64,000 bases of DNA from Crossiella sp. S99.2 (GTDB lineage Bacteria > Actinomycetota > Actinomycetes > Mycobacteriales > Pseudonocardiaceae). The DNA is taken from contig NZ_JALMDK010000006.1 in the NCBI RefSeq assembly GCF_023094165.1, forward strand, positions 682,001-746,000, in the 5' to 3' direction. The notes beneath the pieces were generated by a model. That model was given only the letters and a program-made list of their open reading frames with translations, searched no databases and was not told where the DNA came from. Below, piece after piece: positions 7,495 to 15,848 of this stretch; the stretch's first letter is position 1; each line of letters opens with the position of its first letter. A program made the position numbers and the translations under genes.

Positions 7495-8790
7495 ATGACC
7501 GCAGCGCCGGCCAGGCCGTCCGGCAGGCATCGCAAACCCGCCCCTGGCAGGCACCGGCTCCGCAAGGACCGCCGCGCCGGGCAGTACTCGGTCGCCCAGT
7601 TCGCCTTCGGGGTCAACCTGGTCGGCAACGGGATCGGCGGGGTAGGGCTGCCGCTGTTCGTGCTGGACAGCACCCATGACATCGCCTTCACCGGGATCAT
7701 CGTCACGGTCGCGGTGATCAGCTCGATCGGCACCGGCCTGTTCATGGGCCCGGTGATCGACCGCTTCGGCATGCGGGTCTCGTGGATCTTCTCCATCACC
7801 ATCGGCTCGGCCATCACGGTGCTGATGTACGTGCTGCACCTGGCCGGATCGCTACCGCCGTGGCTGCTGCTGGCGCTGTGCTTCGTGCGCGCCGCGGCCG
7901 ACGAACCGGGCCGGGTCGCCACCTTCGGTCTGCTGCCCGCGCTGGCGGAGAGTTCCGGCCACTCGCTGGAACGGGCCAACGCCACGCTGCGCGCGATGAA
8001 CGCGATCGCGACCATGTCCAGCCCGATCCTGGTCGGCGGGATCGTGAGCCTCTTCGGCAGCTCGACCATCCTGCTCATCGATGCCATCGCCGGGATCCTG
8101 GCCGCGACGATCGTGGTGTTCTTCCTGGTCAACGCGGTGGAACAGGTGCCGGCCGGGGATGAGCCGAGCGAGCAGGACGAGTTCGAGGGCCTGAGTTACC
8201 GCCGCCGGTTCGGCATGGCGATGAAGTTCTTCTGGGGCGACAAGGTGCTCAAGGTGCTGATCATCAGCACCACCGTGTTCGCCGCCCTGGACACCGGTCT
8301 GGCCAGCATCGGGCTGACCGCCTACGCCAATGAGATCCTCGGTTCGGTGGCCTGGTACGGCGGCCTGGTCGGCGCGTTCGGCCTCGGCTCGCTGGCAGGC
8401 ACCATCGGCTACGGCGTGCTCGGCCCCAAACTCCCCCGCCGCGGCGTCTACCTGACCGCCTACATCGGCATGGCGGTCATGCTCCTGCTGCTGGCCTGGC
8501 AGACCGAGGTGCCGATCGCGCTGGCCATCATGGCCATCGCCGGGATCCTGACCAGCCCGGTGGACCTGCTCTACATGCAGGCTTTGCAGGAGCGGGTGCC
8601 CAAACCGATGTTCGGCGGTGTCACCAGCATCGCTACCACTATCGTGTCAGGGCCGAGTCCGATCGCAGTCTCCTTGCTCACCTGGCTGTTGGCCACACTG
8701 GGCAGCCATCACACTTTCGTGGTTATCGGAAGCTGCTATCTTCTGCTCGCGCTGTCACTGTTCCTTGTCCGCCCGCTGCGTGAGCTGTGA
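7495..8790 (+). CDS. MFS transporter, probable lipopeptide exporter
   Basis: The 431-residue protein has a basic N-terminus of about 30 residues, then about 12 hydrophobic helices. The loop after helix 2 carries VIDRFGMR, the MFS signature region. It resembles MFS-3 type macrolide/peptide efflux proteins. GGGGGAAGAGGA precedes the ATG. It lies 139 bases after the last precursor in the same orientation, beyond a stem-loop. No dedicated ABC peptidase-exporter is present, so this is the likely export or self-protection pump. Leader removal must come from elsewhere in the genome. Confidence 0.85.
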   Translation: MTAAPARPSGRHRKPAPGRHRLRKDRRAGQYSVAQFAFGVNLVGNGIGGVGLPLFVLDSTHDIAFTGIIVTVAVISSIGTGLFMGPVIDRFGMRVSWIFSITIGSAITVLMYVLHLAGSLPPWLLLALCFVRAAADEPGRVATFGLLPALAESSGHSLERANATLRAMNAIATMSSPILVGGIVSLFGSSTILLIDAIAGILAATIVVFFLVNAVEQVPAGDEPSEQDEFEGLSYRRRFGMAMKFFWGDKVLKVLIISTTVFAALDTGLASIGLTAYANEILGSVAWYGGLVGAFGLGSLAGTIGYGVLGPKLPRRGVYLTAYIGMAVMLLLLAWQTEVPIALAIMAIAGILTSPVDLLYMQALQERVPKPMFGGVTSIATTIVSGPSPIAVSLLTWLLATLGSHHTFVVIGSCYLLLALSLFLVRPLREL

Positions 8791-8817
8791 GCGGCACCAG
8801 CGTTACTGGGAGGTTCC

Positions 8818-9024
8818 ATGTCGAAAAACGTGAAGTCGCTGTTCATCGGCGCGTTCATGCTCATCGTCGGCCTGATTCTGGCCTTCACCACCAAGGGGAT
8901 CGAGACGCCGATCATCTCGCTGGACAAGGTGGGCGTCGTGCTCGCCGTGCTCGGCGGTATCGAACTGGTCATCACCGGCGCAATGATGATCTTTCCTTCG
9001 AAGAAGGACGCCGGCCACGCCTGA
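8818..9024 (+). CDS. Small two-helix membrane protein
   Basis: The 68-residue peptide has two hydrophobic helices (about residues 8-25 and 38-58) and a Lys-rich tail. It has an excellent ribosome site, GGGAGG, eight bases before the ATG, and follows the exporter by 27 bases. I do not recognise a family. Its place at the end of the operon, just before a strong terminator, suggests an immunity or exporter accessory role, which is inference from context only. Confidence 0.7.
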   Translation: MSKNVKSLFIGAFMLIVGLILAFTTKGIETPIISLDKVGVVLAVLGGIELVITGAMMIFPSKKDAGHA

Positions 9025-9050
9025 GCCGGTTGCTCCTGAACACAACGTCG

Positions 9051-9090
9051 CGGCCGGGAAAACTCTCCCCCCAGGGAGTTTTCCCGGCCG
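9051..9090 (+). terminator. Terminator of the precursor/exporter operon
   Basis: A perfect 15-bp stem (9051-9065 with 9076-9090) and a 10-base loop lie 26 bases after the small membrane gene. It closes the rightward operon that began at 3531. Confidence 0.85.
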
Positions 9091-9202
9091 TCGCACGTTT
9101 CGGGCGTATCACGATTGCCTATGTAGTTTCATACGATCGGGTTGTTCCGCGCCGATGCTCGGTTACCATTGTTCCGCTGGCCTGTGGTTGCTCCGGCGCG
9201 CT

Positions 9203-9245
9203 CGATGAGTTCTGGGGTTGATGCCTCGCGCGAGGCTCCTCATCG
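9203..9245 (+). promoter_or_regulatory. Nested hairpin upstream of the acyltransferase gene
   Basis: A 14-bp perfect palindrome at 9223-9236 (GCCTCGCGCGAGGC) sits inside an outer 7-bp pair, 9203-9209 with 9239-9245. It ends 60 bases before the acyltransferase start. It could be an operator or a leader RNA structure. The rest of 9091-9305 shows no gene. Confidence 0.45.
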
Positions 9246-9305
9246 ATGCTTCTTAGTGCCGCACCACCAGGTCTGGAACTGTGATGACCATCCCTGGAGG
9301 CGGCC

Positions 9306-10265
9306 ATGGCCGATGCCATCTACTTTCCCGGACTTGTTCCGACCACGTTCCCTGCCATCGCGAGTTTCCTGCAGGAGAACGAGTACGCGCAGGCGCGGTT
9401 ACGAGCCGCGGACGAAGTGCTCGGCTACTCGCTGATCAAGGCATACGAACACGCCGAGATCTACGACTGGGAGGTCTACGAGGCCGGGTACATGGCGCTG
9501 ACACTGGCGCTGGCCGACTGGGCCGACGATCACCTGGACCTGTCCCCGGTGGTCTTCGGCGGACAGAGTTTCGGCGCCATCATCGGCTCGGTCTACGCCG
9601 GGGTGCTGTCCTATGCGGACGGTCTGACCCTGGTGCGGGAGAGCGCCAAGGTGGAACTGGACTACTTCGCCGGCCTGGCCGAACCGTTGGGCTGCTTCTT
9701 CTTCTACCGCCTGGACGGCCCGGCCGTCGACCGGCTGGTGGCCCGCTGCCGGGCCGAGGGCCGCAACGTGGAAGCCTCGGTCTACCTCGACAACTCCGTG
9801 CACGCGGTCTCCGGTGTGATGGCCGATCTGGAGTACTTCCGCGAACTCGTCCGCGAGGAGGGCGGGTTCCCGTTCTACCTGATGAACCGGGCCGAGCACT
9901 GCACCATGGTGGCCGGGCTGCGGGAGCGGCTGGAGACCGAGGTCTACAGCAAGCTGGACTGGCAGCCGGCCAGGGTGCCGATGCTCTCCGACGTCACCGG
10001 TGAGCTGATCACCGATCCGCAGGCGATCATGGCCGACCTGCTGGACGGCTGGGTCACCCCGGTGCGCTGGGCCACCGTGGTCGAGGGGATCCGGCGCAGC
10101 CGGGCCGAGCAGGCCTACATCATCGGGCCGCGCAACATGTTCTCCCGGCTCACCGGCAACACGGTGCCGACCGCGGTGGTCACGCCGAAGGCCGTCGAGG
10201 ACTACCGGGTCAAGGGTTTCGCCGGCCCGCACGGCCGGGTGCTGCCCGCGTCGGCGAGTGCCTGA
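9306..10265 (+). CDS. FabD-like acyl carrier protein acyltransferase
   Basis: The 319-residue protein has the malonyl/acyl-CoA:ACP transacylase pattern. The nucleophile Ser lies in GGQSFGAI (about residue 88), with Gln where GHSxG enzymes have His, a variant known in trans-acting acyltransferases. The probable second catalytic His is in RAEHCTMV (about 200). TGGAGG precedes the ATG. It is followed 15 bases later by a ketosynthase, so the pair probably loads and extends an acyl chain for the peptide product. No ACP or ketoreductase lies beside it, so those functions must come from beyond the left edge or from primary fatty acid synthesis. Confidence 0.82.
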   Translation: MADAIYFPGLVPTTFPAIASFLQENEYAQARLRAADEVLGYSLIKAYEHAEIYDWEVYEAGYMALTLALADWADDHLDLSPVVFGGQSFGAIIGSVYAGVLSYADGLTLVRESAKVELDYFAGLAEPLGCFFFYRLDGPAVDRLVARCRAEGRNVEASVYLDNSVHAVSGVMADLEYFRELVREEGGFPFYLMNRAEHCTMVAGLRERLETEVYSKLDWQPARVPMLSDVTGELITDPQAIMADLLDGWVTPVRWATVVEGIRRSRAEQAYIIGPRNMFSRLTGNTVPTAVVTPKAVEDYRVKGFAGPHGRVLPASASA

Positions 10266-10280
10266 GCCAGGGGGATCGCG

Positions 10281-11561
10281 ATGAGCGCGAGTAGCGAGGC
10301 GGTACGGGACGAATTCCGCCGATTACGTCGCCGGGTGGTGGTCACCGGCTGGGGCGCGGTCACTCCACTCGGGATTGGCGTTGCCGACACCTGGGCGGCG
10401 ATGTTGCTGGGGCGCAGTGGAATCCGCCACCTCTCCGCCTTCGAGTCGGGTGACCTGGGCAGTCACATCGGCGGTGAGATCCACGACTGGGACCCGGACG
10501 CGCACCTGCCGCGCAAGATCAGCAGGCGCACCGACAGCTTCGCGCAGTACGCGCTGGCCGCGGCCGCGGAGGCGATCGAGTCCGCGAAACTGATCATCGG
10601 TCCGGAGCTGGCACCGCGCACGGGCGTGCTGGTGGGCAGCGGCTACGGTCCGGTGAACTACAACAACAAGCTGCAGGACCTGTTGCGGGACAAGGGTCCG
10701 CGCGGGATCAGCCCGCTCTCCCAGGTGACCGGGGCGATGGACAGCGCGGCGGTGGAGATCAGCCTGATGTTCGGCGCCACCGGTCCGTGCCGGTCGATGA
10801 GCACCGCCTGCGCCACCGGCACCGACTCCATCGGCGAGGCGGCCAGGCTGATCCAGTACGGCGCGGTGGACGTGGCCATCGCCGGGGGCGCGGACAACTG
10901 CATCAGCCGGGCGGACCTGGCCGGCTGTTGCAATGCCCGTGCGCTCTCCACCCGCAACGGCGAGCCGGAGCTGGCCTCCCGGCCCTTCGATGAGGACCGG
11001 GACGGGTTCGTGATGGGTTCCGGCGCGGGCGTGGTGGTGCTGGAGGCGGCCGACCACGCGATCGAGCGCGGCGCGCCGATCCTGGCCGAGGTGGCCGGAT
11101 TCGGCGCCAGTTCGGACTCCTTCCACTGGACCGCCCCGCACCCGGAGGGCACCGGGGCGAAGGCGGCCATGCGGGCGGCGATGCGGGACGCGGGCGTGGC
11201 GGCCGCGGAGATCGACTACATCAACGCGCACGGCACCAGCACCCCGCTGGGCGATGCCAGGGAGGTGCGCTCGATCCGCGAGGTGCTGGGCGCGCGGGCC
11301 ACCCGGATCCCGGTCAGCTCCACCAAATCGATGACCGGGCACATGATCGGCGCGGGCGGCGCGGTCGAGTTGATCGTGTGCGGGCTGGCCATCCGGGACG
11401 GCATCGTCCCGCCCACGATCAACTGCGACCGGCCGCTGGACGCGGAGATGAACTTCGTCGCGCACACCGCGCAGCGGCACGACATCCGGATCGCGATGAA
11501 CAACTCCTTCGGCTTCGGCGGGCACAACGCCGTGCTGGTGCTGCGCCGCTGGGAGCCATAA
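10281..11561 (+). CDS. Beta-ketoacyl-ACP synthase, FabF/KAS II type
   Basis: The 426-residue condensing enzyme has all active-site elements: Cys in STACATGTDS (about 176), His in INAHGTSTPLGD (about 314), and Lys/His in STKSMTGH (about 345-350), then NNSFGFGGHN. The catalytic Cys and both His are intact, so it is not a chain-length factor. GGGGG lies before the ATG. It is adjacent to the acyltransferase and near the lanthipeptide genes, so it probably elongates the acyl part of a lipid-peptide hybrid. A primary-metabolism fabF is less likely, because fabD, fabH and acpP are absent. Confidence 0.92.
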   Translation: MSASSEAVRDEFRRLRRRVVVTGWGAVTPLGIGVADTWAAMLLGRSGIRHLSAFESGDLGSHIGGEIHDWDPDAHLPRKISRRTDSFAQYALAAAAEAIESAKLIIGPELAPRTGVLVGSGYGPVNYNNKLQDLLRDKGPRGISPLSQVTGAMDSAAVEISLMFGATGPCRSMSTACATGTDSIGEAARLIQYGAVDVAIAGGADNCISRADLAGCCNARALSTRNGEPELASRPFDEDRDGFVMGSGAGVVVLEAADHAIERGAPILAEVAGFGASSDSFHWTAPHPEGTGAKAAMRAAMRDAGVAAAEIDYINAHGTSTPLGDAREVRSIREVLGARATRIPVSSTKSMTGHMIGAGGAVELIVCGLAIRDGIVPPTINCDRPLDAEMNFVAHTAQRHDIRIAMNNSFGFGGHNAVLVLRRWEP

Positions 11562-11566
11562 GCCCC

Positions 11567-11601
11567 CGTCCGTGCCCGGTGACCGTTCCCGGGCACGGAC
11601 G
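11567..11601. terminator. Bidirectional terminator between ketosynthase and esterase
   Basis: A perfect 13-bp stem (11567-11579 with 11589-11601) sits between two convergent stop codons. It marks the probable right border of the acyl-lanthipeptide cluster. Confidence 0.85.
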
Positions 11602-11604
11602 TGG

Positions 11605-13152
11605 TCAGCGCGCGGTCCAGAGGCGGCAGTGGTGCTGGGCGCCCGCGTTGACCGAACCGGTGTCGCGAGGACTGAAGGACTGCGCGTTGACGCCGTCGAA
11701 GCGCGGCCAGCTCGGCTTGCCCGCCAGGTTGGGATCACCGTGCCGGGCGAACTGCGCCCAGTGCCGGATCAGGTCGGTGGCCAGCCCCAGCCTGCCCGGC
11801 TCCTCAGGGGCATCCCAGAACAGGTACTGGAGTTCGGAGCCGTGGTACGCGCCGAGCGGAAAGTCCGCCGGCGCCTGGTAGCCGAGGTTGGGCGCGTCCC
11901 GGTCGGCGAAAACGTAGGTGTAGACCGGCTGGCCGCGGTTGAACGCCTGCGCGTCGGCCAGGGTCGGGCAGGCCCAGCCGGCGTCGGTGCTCACCGCGGA
12001 CCAGGCCAGTGCCGAGGTGTACTTGTCCGCGCCGGTGAGCGGGTAGGCCGCGCCGATCTCCTGGGCGCGTGGCCCGAAGCTGTCCCGCATCAGGTGCGCG
12101 TAGTCGTAGCTGGCCCCGCCGACCAGTGCGCTGCCGGTGTGCAGCCGCAGCTCGTCCCTGGTGAAACCCATGATCATCGGCACCTGGTGGGCGCGGCCGG
12201 AGTGCAGGACCGCGGCCGGGTCCTCGGGCAGCAGGTCGGTGTGGAAACCGGCCTGGGAGAAGTGGTTGATCAGCCCGGTGTCCAGCCACCGCTGCGCGTC
12301 CACCCGGCGCAGGCAGGCCAGGTCAGCGCAGTTCAGCGTGCTCGCCGCGTCCAGGCCCAGTGCTTCCAGCTGGGCCCGCGGCACCAGCAGCCGGTACTCG
12401 CCGGAGCCGGGGAAGGTGCCGTTGCGCGGCAGGTGCACCGAGCAGGAGCCGCTCTGCACGATGGCCCGGTCGATCAGCGGTTTGGTGGCGGGCACGGTGA
12501 GCAGCGCGCAGATGCTGAACGCGCCCGCGGACTCGCCGAGCAGGGTCACGTTGCCGGGGTCGCCACCGAAGCCGCCGATGTTGCGCCGCACCCACTGCAG
12601 GGCCGCCACCTGGTCCTGCAGGCCGAACGCGCCACCGGCCGGGCCGAGTTCGGGGTGGGCCAGGAAGCCGAAGGCGCCCAGCCGGTAGTTGACCGTCACC
12701 ACCACCACATCGCCCTGCGCGGCCAGCCGCTGCGCGTGGTAGGAGGAGCCCGCGCCCCAGATGAACCCGCCGCCGTGCACCCACACCAGCACCGGCTTGC
12801 GGCCGATCTGCCCGGCCGGGGCGGTGACGTTGAGGTAGAGGCAGTCCTCCGCCGCGGTGGCCGGCCCCTCCCCGCTGGCGGTCTGCGCGCACCGGGGACC
12901 GGGTGCGACGGCGGGCCGCACCCCGTGCCAGTTGCGGACGGGACGGGGTGCGGCCCAGCGCAGCTCGCCGACGGGCGGCTCGGCGAACGGAATCCCCTGG
13001 TACTGCCGGACTCCGCCGTCGGCCAGTCCGCGCACCAGCCCGGCCTCGGTGCGCGCCATCAGCGGTTCGGCCGCGGTGGCCGGCAGCCCTGCCGCCACCG
13101 CGACCAGCGCCAGCACCAGCGGGAACAGTCGTCTCAACCAGCCGGACATCAT
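11605..13152 (-). CDS. Secreted type B carboxylesterase
   Basis: The 515-residue protein starts with a signal peptide (LRRLFPLVLALVAVAAG, cut near TAAEP). Alpha/beta-hydrolase features follow in order: EDCLYLNV, oxyanion HGGGF, nucleophile Ser in GESAG, and the late catalytic His in YHGSELQYLF. It hydrolyses carboxylic esters outside the cell; the natural substrate is unknown. It is transcribed alone, ending against the ketosynthase terminator. Its convergent orientation and the shared terminator argue against membership of the lipopeptide cluster. Confidence 0.9.
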   Translation of the reverse strand: MMSGWLRRLFPLVLALVAVAAGLPATAAEPLMARTEAGLVRGLADGGVRQYQGIPFAEPPVGELRWAAPRPVRNWHGVRPAVAPGPRCAQTASGEGPATAAEDCLYLNVTAPAGQIGRKPVLVWVHGGGFIWGAGSSYHAQRLAAQGDVVVVTVNYRLGAFGFLAHPELGPAGGAFGLQDQVAALQWVRRNIGGFGGDPGNVTLLGESAGAFSICALLTVPATKPLIDRAIVQSGSCSVHLPRNGTFPGSGEYRLLVPRAQLEALGLDAASTLNCADLACLRRVDAQRWLDTGLINHFSQAGFHTDLLPEDPAAVLHSGRAHQVPMIMGFTRDELRLHTGSALVGGASYDYAHLMRDSFGPRAQEIGAAYPLTGADKYTSALAWSAVSTDAGWACPTLADAQAFNRGQPVYTYVFADRDAPNLGYQAPADFPLGAYHGSELQYLFWDAPEEPGRLGLATDLIRHWAQFARHGDPNLAGKPSWPRFDGVNAQSFSPRDTGSVNAGAQHHCRLWTAR

Positions 13153-13291
13153 CAGCCTCTCGGGTCATCCGCCTCCGCCGCACCGTCCATTGTGGACGCT
13201 GAAAGCAGGCGTCCGCCGCACAAGCGGATCCGCCAGAGGAGGGGTGGGTGTGCCCCGAATAGTGCTGACTCAGCCGGGCCGGATCACCGGA

Positions 13292-14260
13292 TCAGGCCGG
13301 ATTCGAGTCGAAGGTTGCCGGAATGTGCCCGGAAGTCCCCGTACTCGCAGCCAGCGGAGTAACACCTTGGAACAGCTTGTCCATCTTCCGGGTGATCCAC
13401 TGTCCGGCGCTGACGGTCTCGCCGGGCGCGTCGTGGTTGGGCTGGTAGAAGAACGGGATGGACAGCCGGGAGGATGTGTTGCCCTGCAACGGGTTCACCA
13501 CCCGGTGCAGGGTGGACCGCCAGGCCCCGCCGGTCCACAGCGCCATCAGGTCGCCGATGTTGACCACGAAGCTGCCCGGGATCGCCCGCACGTCCACCCA
13601 CCGCTCGTCCTGCCACACCTGCAGGCCGCCGAGGTCGTCCTCCTGGTACAGCACGGTCAGGCAGCCGAAGTCGGTGTGCGCGCCGCGCCGGAGCTGACCG
13701 GGCAGCGGCGGGGTGAGCTGCGGGTAGTAGTAGTTGGCCACCAGCGCGGAGACGTGCCGGTCGAACCGGTCGTCGAAGTGCCGCTCGTCGAATCCCAGCG
13801 CCAGTGCGGACAATCGCAGCAGTTCGGCGGCCAGCCCGGACAGCGCGGCCAGGTACGCCAGCCAGATTTCCTTGAAGTCACTGGGATTCCGTGGCCAGGT
13901 GTTGGCTGACTTCCAGGTCGCCCAGTAGTCGCCGAGGATTTCCCGTTCCGGCTCGGGCAGCTCGCCGGTGACGTGTGCGGTGAAGGACTCGCACAGGTCC
14001 GGCGGGCTCTCCAGGTCCATGCTGCGCGCGGTGGTGCCACCGGAGGAACGGAAGGCGGGCAGGTCTTTTTCGTTGTCCGGCAAGCGGAAGAAGGCGTTGG
14101 TCACCGCGATCATGCGGTCGATCAGCTCTTTCGGCACGCCGTGGCCGACGATGACGTAGAAGCCCGAGGTCGTGCAGGCCGCACCGATCTCCTTGGCCAG
14201 CAAGGCTTTTCCGGCTGCGGTGTGCCGCGAGGAGAGGTCGATGACCGGGATGTGGTTCAT
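13292..14260 (-). CDS. 2-oxoglutarate/Fe(II) oxygenase, isopenicillin N synthase-like
   Basis: The 322-residue enzyme begins IPVIDLSS, the typical DIOX N-terminus, followed by GFYVIVGHGVP. The iron-binding HxD is in GAHTDFGC (about 193), the distal His is in TLHRVVN (about 245), and the 2-oxoglutarate-binding Arg-x-Ser is in RLSIPFF. It overlaps the upstream efflux gene by four bases (ATGA), so the two are co-translated. Substrates cannot be read from sequence. Pairing with a drug pump suggests modification or disposal of a small molecule. Confidence 0.88.
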   Translation of the reverse strand: MNHIPVIDLSSRHTAAGKALLAKEIGAACTTSGFYVIVGHGVPKELIDRMIAVTNAFFRLPDNEKDLPAFRSSGGTTARSMDLESPPDLCESFTAHVTGELPEPEREILGDYWATWKSANTWPRNPSDFKEIWLAYLAALSGLAAELLRLSALALGFDERHFDDRFDRHVSALVANYYYPQLTPPLPGQLRRGAHTDFGCLTVLYQEDDLGGLQVWQDERWVDVRAIPGSFVVNIGDLMALWTGGAWRSTLHRVVNPLQGNTSSRLSIPFFYQPNHDAPGETVSAGQWITRKMDKLFQGVTPLAASTGTSGHIPATFDSNPA

Positions 14261-15594
14261 GCGCGTTGTCCTTCCAGGTTGATGAGTGCGTGCAGCAGCG
14301 CGGCGAGCAGCAGCACGCCGAGGGAGGCGGTGAGCGCGCCCGCGCTGATGCCGAGGGTGTTGAGCAGTGCGGTGCCCAGGGCCGCGCCGAGTTGCTGACC
14401 GGCGTGGTAGGTGGCCGAGGCGGCGCCGAGGTCGGCCGGCGCCGCGCCCGCGGTGGCCAGCATCGCGGTCGGCGGCAGCACGCAGCCCAGGCCGAGACCG
14501 GTGAGCACCATGGCGGGCACCAGGTACAGCGGCAGGATGTCGGTGCTGTCCGGGGTGAGCCGGGTCAGCACGAACATCCCGGCCGCCGCGGCCAGCAAGC
14601 CGCCCTGGATCAGCAGCGCGGGCCGGACCCGCCCGTGCAGCCGCCCGGCGATGAAGGTGGACCCGGCCAGCGCGGCCAGCGCGTTGACGATCAGCGTCAG
14701 CCCGGCCCGCACCGGCGAGTACCCCAGCACGGTCTGCGTGTAGTAGGTCATGAACAGGAAGAACCCGAACATGCCCAGGAACATCAGGGTGATCGCCAGG
14801 AACGCGCCACCCCGCGCCCGGTGCCAGAGCAATCGCCGCTGTCCCACCACGAACGCCACCAGCAGCACCACCCCACCGGCCAGCAACCCCAGCACCACCG
14901 GCGATCCCCAGCCCCTGGCCTCCGCCTCCGCACAGCCGTAGACCACCCCGGCGAACCCACCGGTGCTCAGCAGCGCGCCGGCCAGGCCCAGCCGCTCGCC
15001 GCGCACCGGCAGGCTCCGCGGCACGAACACCGTGCCCAGCAAGGCCAGCAGCGCGATCGGGATGTTGATGTAGAGGCACCAGCGCCAGCTCGCGTACTCG
15101 GTCAGCAGCCCGCCCGCGATCAGCCCGACCGCCGACCCGGCCGCGCCCACCGCCGCGAACACGCCCAAGGCCCGCCCACGTTCCCGGCCCTCGGTGAAGG
15201 TCTCGGCCAGCAACGCCAGTCCCGCCGGCGCCAGCAGCGCCGCGCACACCCCTTGCAGTGCCCGCGCCGCGAACAGGGTCTCGGGCACCTCGGCCAGCCC
15301 GCCCAGTGCCGAGGCCGCCGCGAACCCGGTCAGCCCGAGGGCGAAGGCCCGCCGGTGGCCGAGCACACCGCTGATCCGGCCGCCGATCAGCAACAACCCG
15401 CCGAAGGCCAGCGCGTAGGCGGTGATCGCCCAGTGCCTGCCGCCGTCGGACATGCCGAGCGCGCGCTGGGCCGAGGGCAGCGCGATGTTCACGATCGTCC
15501 CGTCCAGCACCACCAGCAGCTGGGCCGCGCTCACCACCGGCAAGGTCCACCACCGGCGGGTGCCGCCGACCGGTTCCGCCGTCCTGATTTCCAT
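14257..15594 (-). CDS. MFS drug-efflux transporter, EmrB/QacA (DHA2) type
   Basis: This is a 445-residue porter with about 13-14 hydrophobic helices. Helix 1 has the DHA2 motif LDGTIVNIALPSAQ, and the cytoplasmic loop has GGRISGVLGHRRAF. I take the ATG at 15594; an open extension upstream to 15777 would cross the palindromic operator region and reads like non-coding sequence. It is coupled to the oxygenase downstream. Several CGGGCAACC-type motifs directly upstream suggest repression by a regulator encoded elsewhere. Confidence 0.88.
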   Translation of the reverse strand: MEIRTAEPVGGTRRWWTLPVVSAAQLLVVLDGTIVNIALPSAQRALGMSDGGRHWAITAYALAFGGLLLIGGRISGVLGHRRAFALGLTGFAAASALGGLAEVPETLFAARALQGVCAALLAPAGLALLAETFTEGRERGRALGVFAAVGAAGSAVGLIAGGLLTEYASWRWCLYINIPIALLALLGTVFVPRSLPVRGERLGLAGALLSTGGFAGVVYGCAEAEARGWGSPVVLGLLAGGVVLLVAFVVGQRRLLWHRARGGAFLAITLMFLGMFGFFLFMTYYTQTVLGYSPVRAGLTLIVNALAALAGSTFIAGRLHGRVRPALLIQGGLLAAAAGMFVLTRLTPDSTDILPLYLVPAMVLTGLGLGCVLPPTAMLATAGAAPADLGAASATYHAGQQLGAALGTALLNTLGISAGALTASLGVLLLAALLHALINLEGQRA

Positions 15595-15609
15595 GCACCG
15601 CAACGTATT

Positions 15610-15676
15610 CCGGTTGCCCGAGACGTCACACGAACCGGCAACCCGGGCAACCCGGTTGCCCGCCTCGGGCAACCGG
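15610..15676. promoter_or_regulatory. Cluster of GGTTGCCCG operator-like sites
   Basis: The 19-bp palindrome CGGGCAACCCGGTTGCCCG occupies 15644-15662. Further half-sites are CCGGTTGCCCG at 15610-15620 and CGGGCAACCGG at 15666-15676. They lie 16-82 bases before the efflux gene start, in the gap shared with the divergent chitinase. No regulator gene is adjacent. Confidence 0.7.
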
Positions 15677-15848
15677 GCCGAACCACCCGGGGATCGGGGC
15701 GCCCGCGCGAGCGCCAGGTTCGCCCCCGGAAGTAGGTGGTCTAGTCCACCGGGGTTTGGTCGAATGGAGGGGCGCACCAGGCGCGATGGGTAGATCGTGC
15801 GCGGAGTGTCCTTGCCGCCGGGGCCAGCCGCGGGATGAGGGGTTGGTT

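Noticed and set aside
10281..11561. Type II PKS ketosynthase of an aromatic polyketide cluster
   Set aside because: No chain-length factor, ACP, cyclase or ketoreductase beside it; the sequence is of FabF type.
13292..15598. Single 768-residue minus-strand protein covering both pump and oxygenase
   Set aside because: The first two thirds is a shifted frame of the MFS gene; only the part from 14260 matches the oxygenase family.
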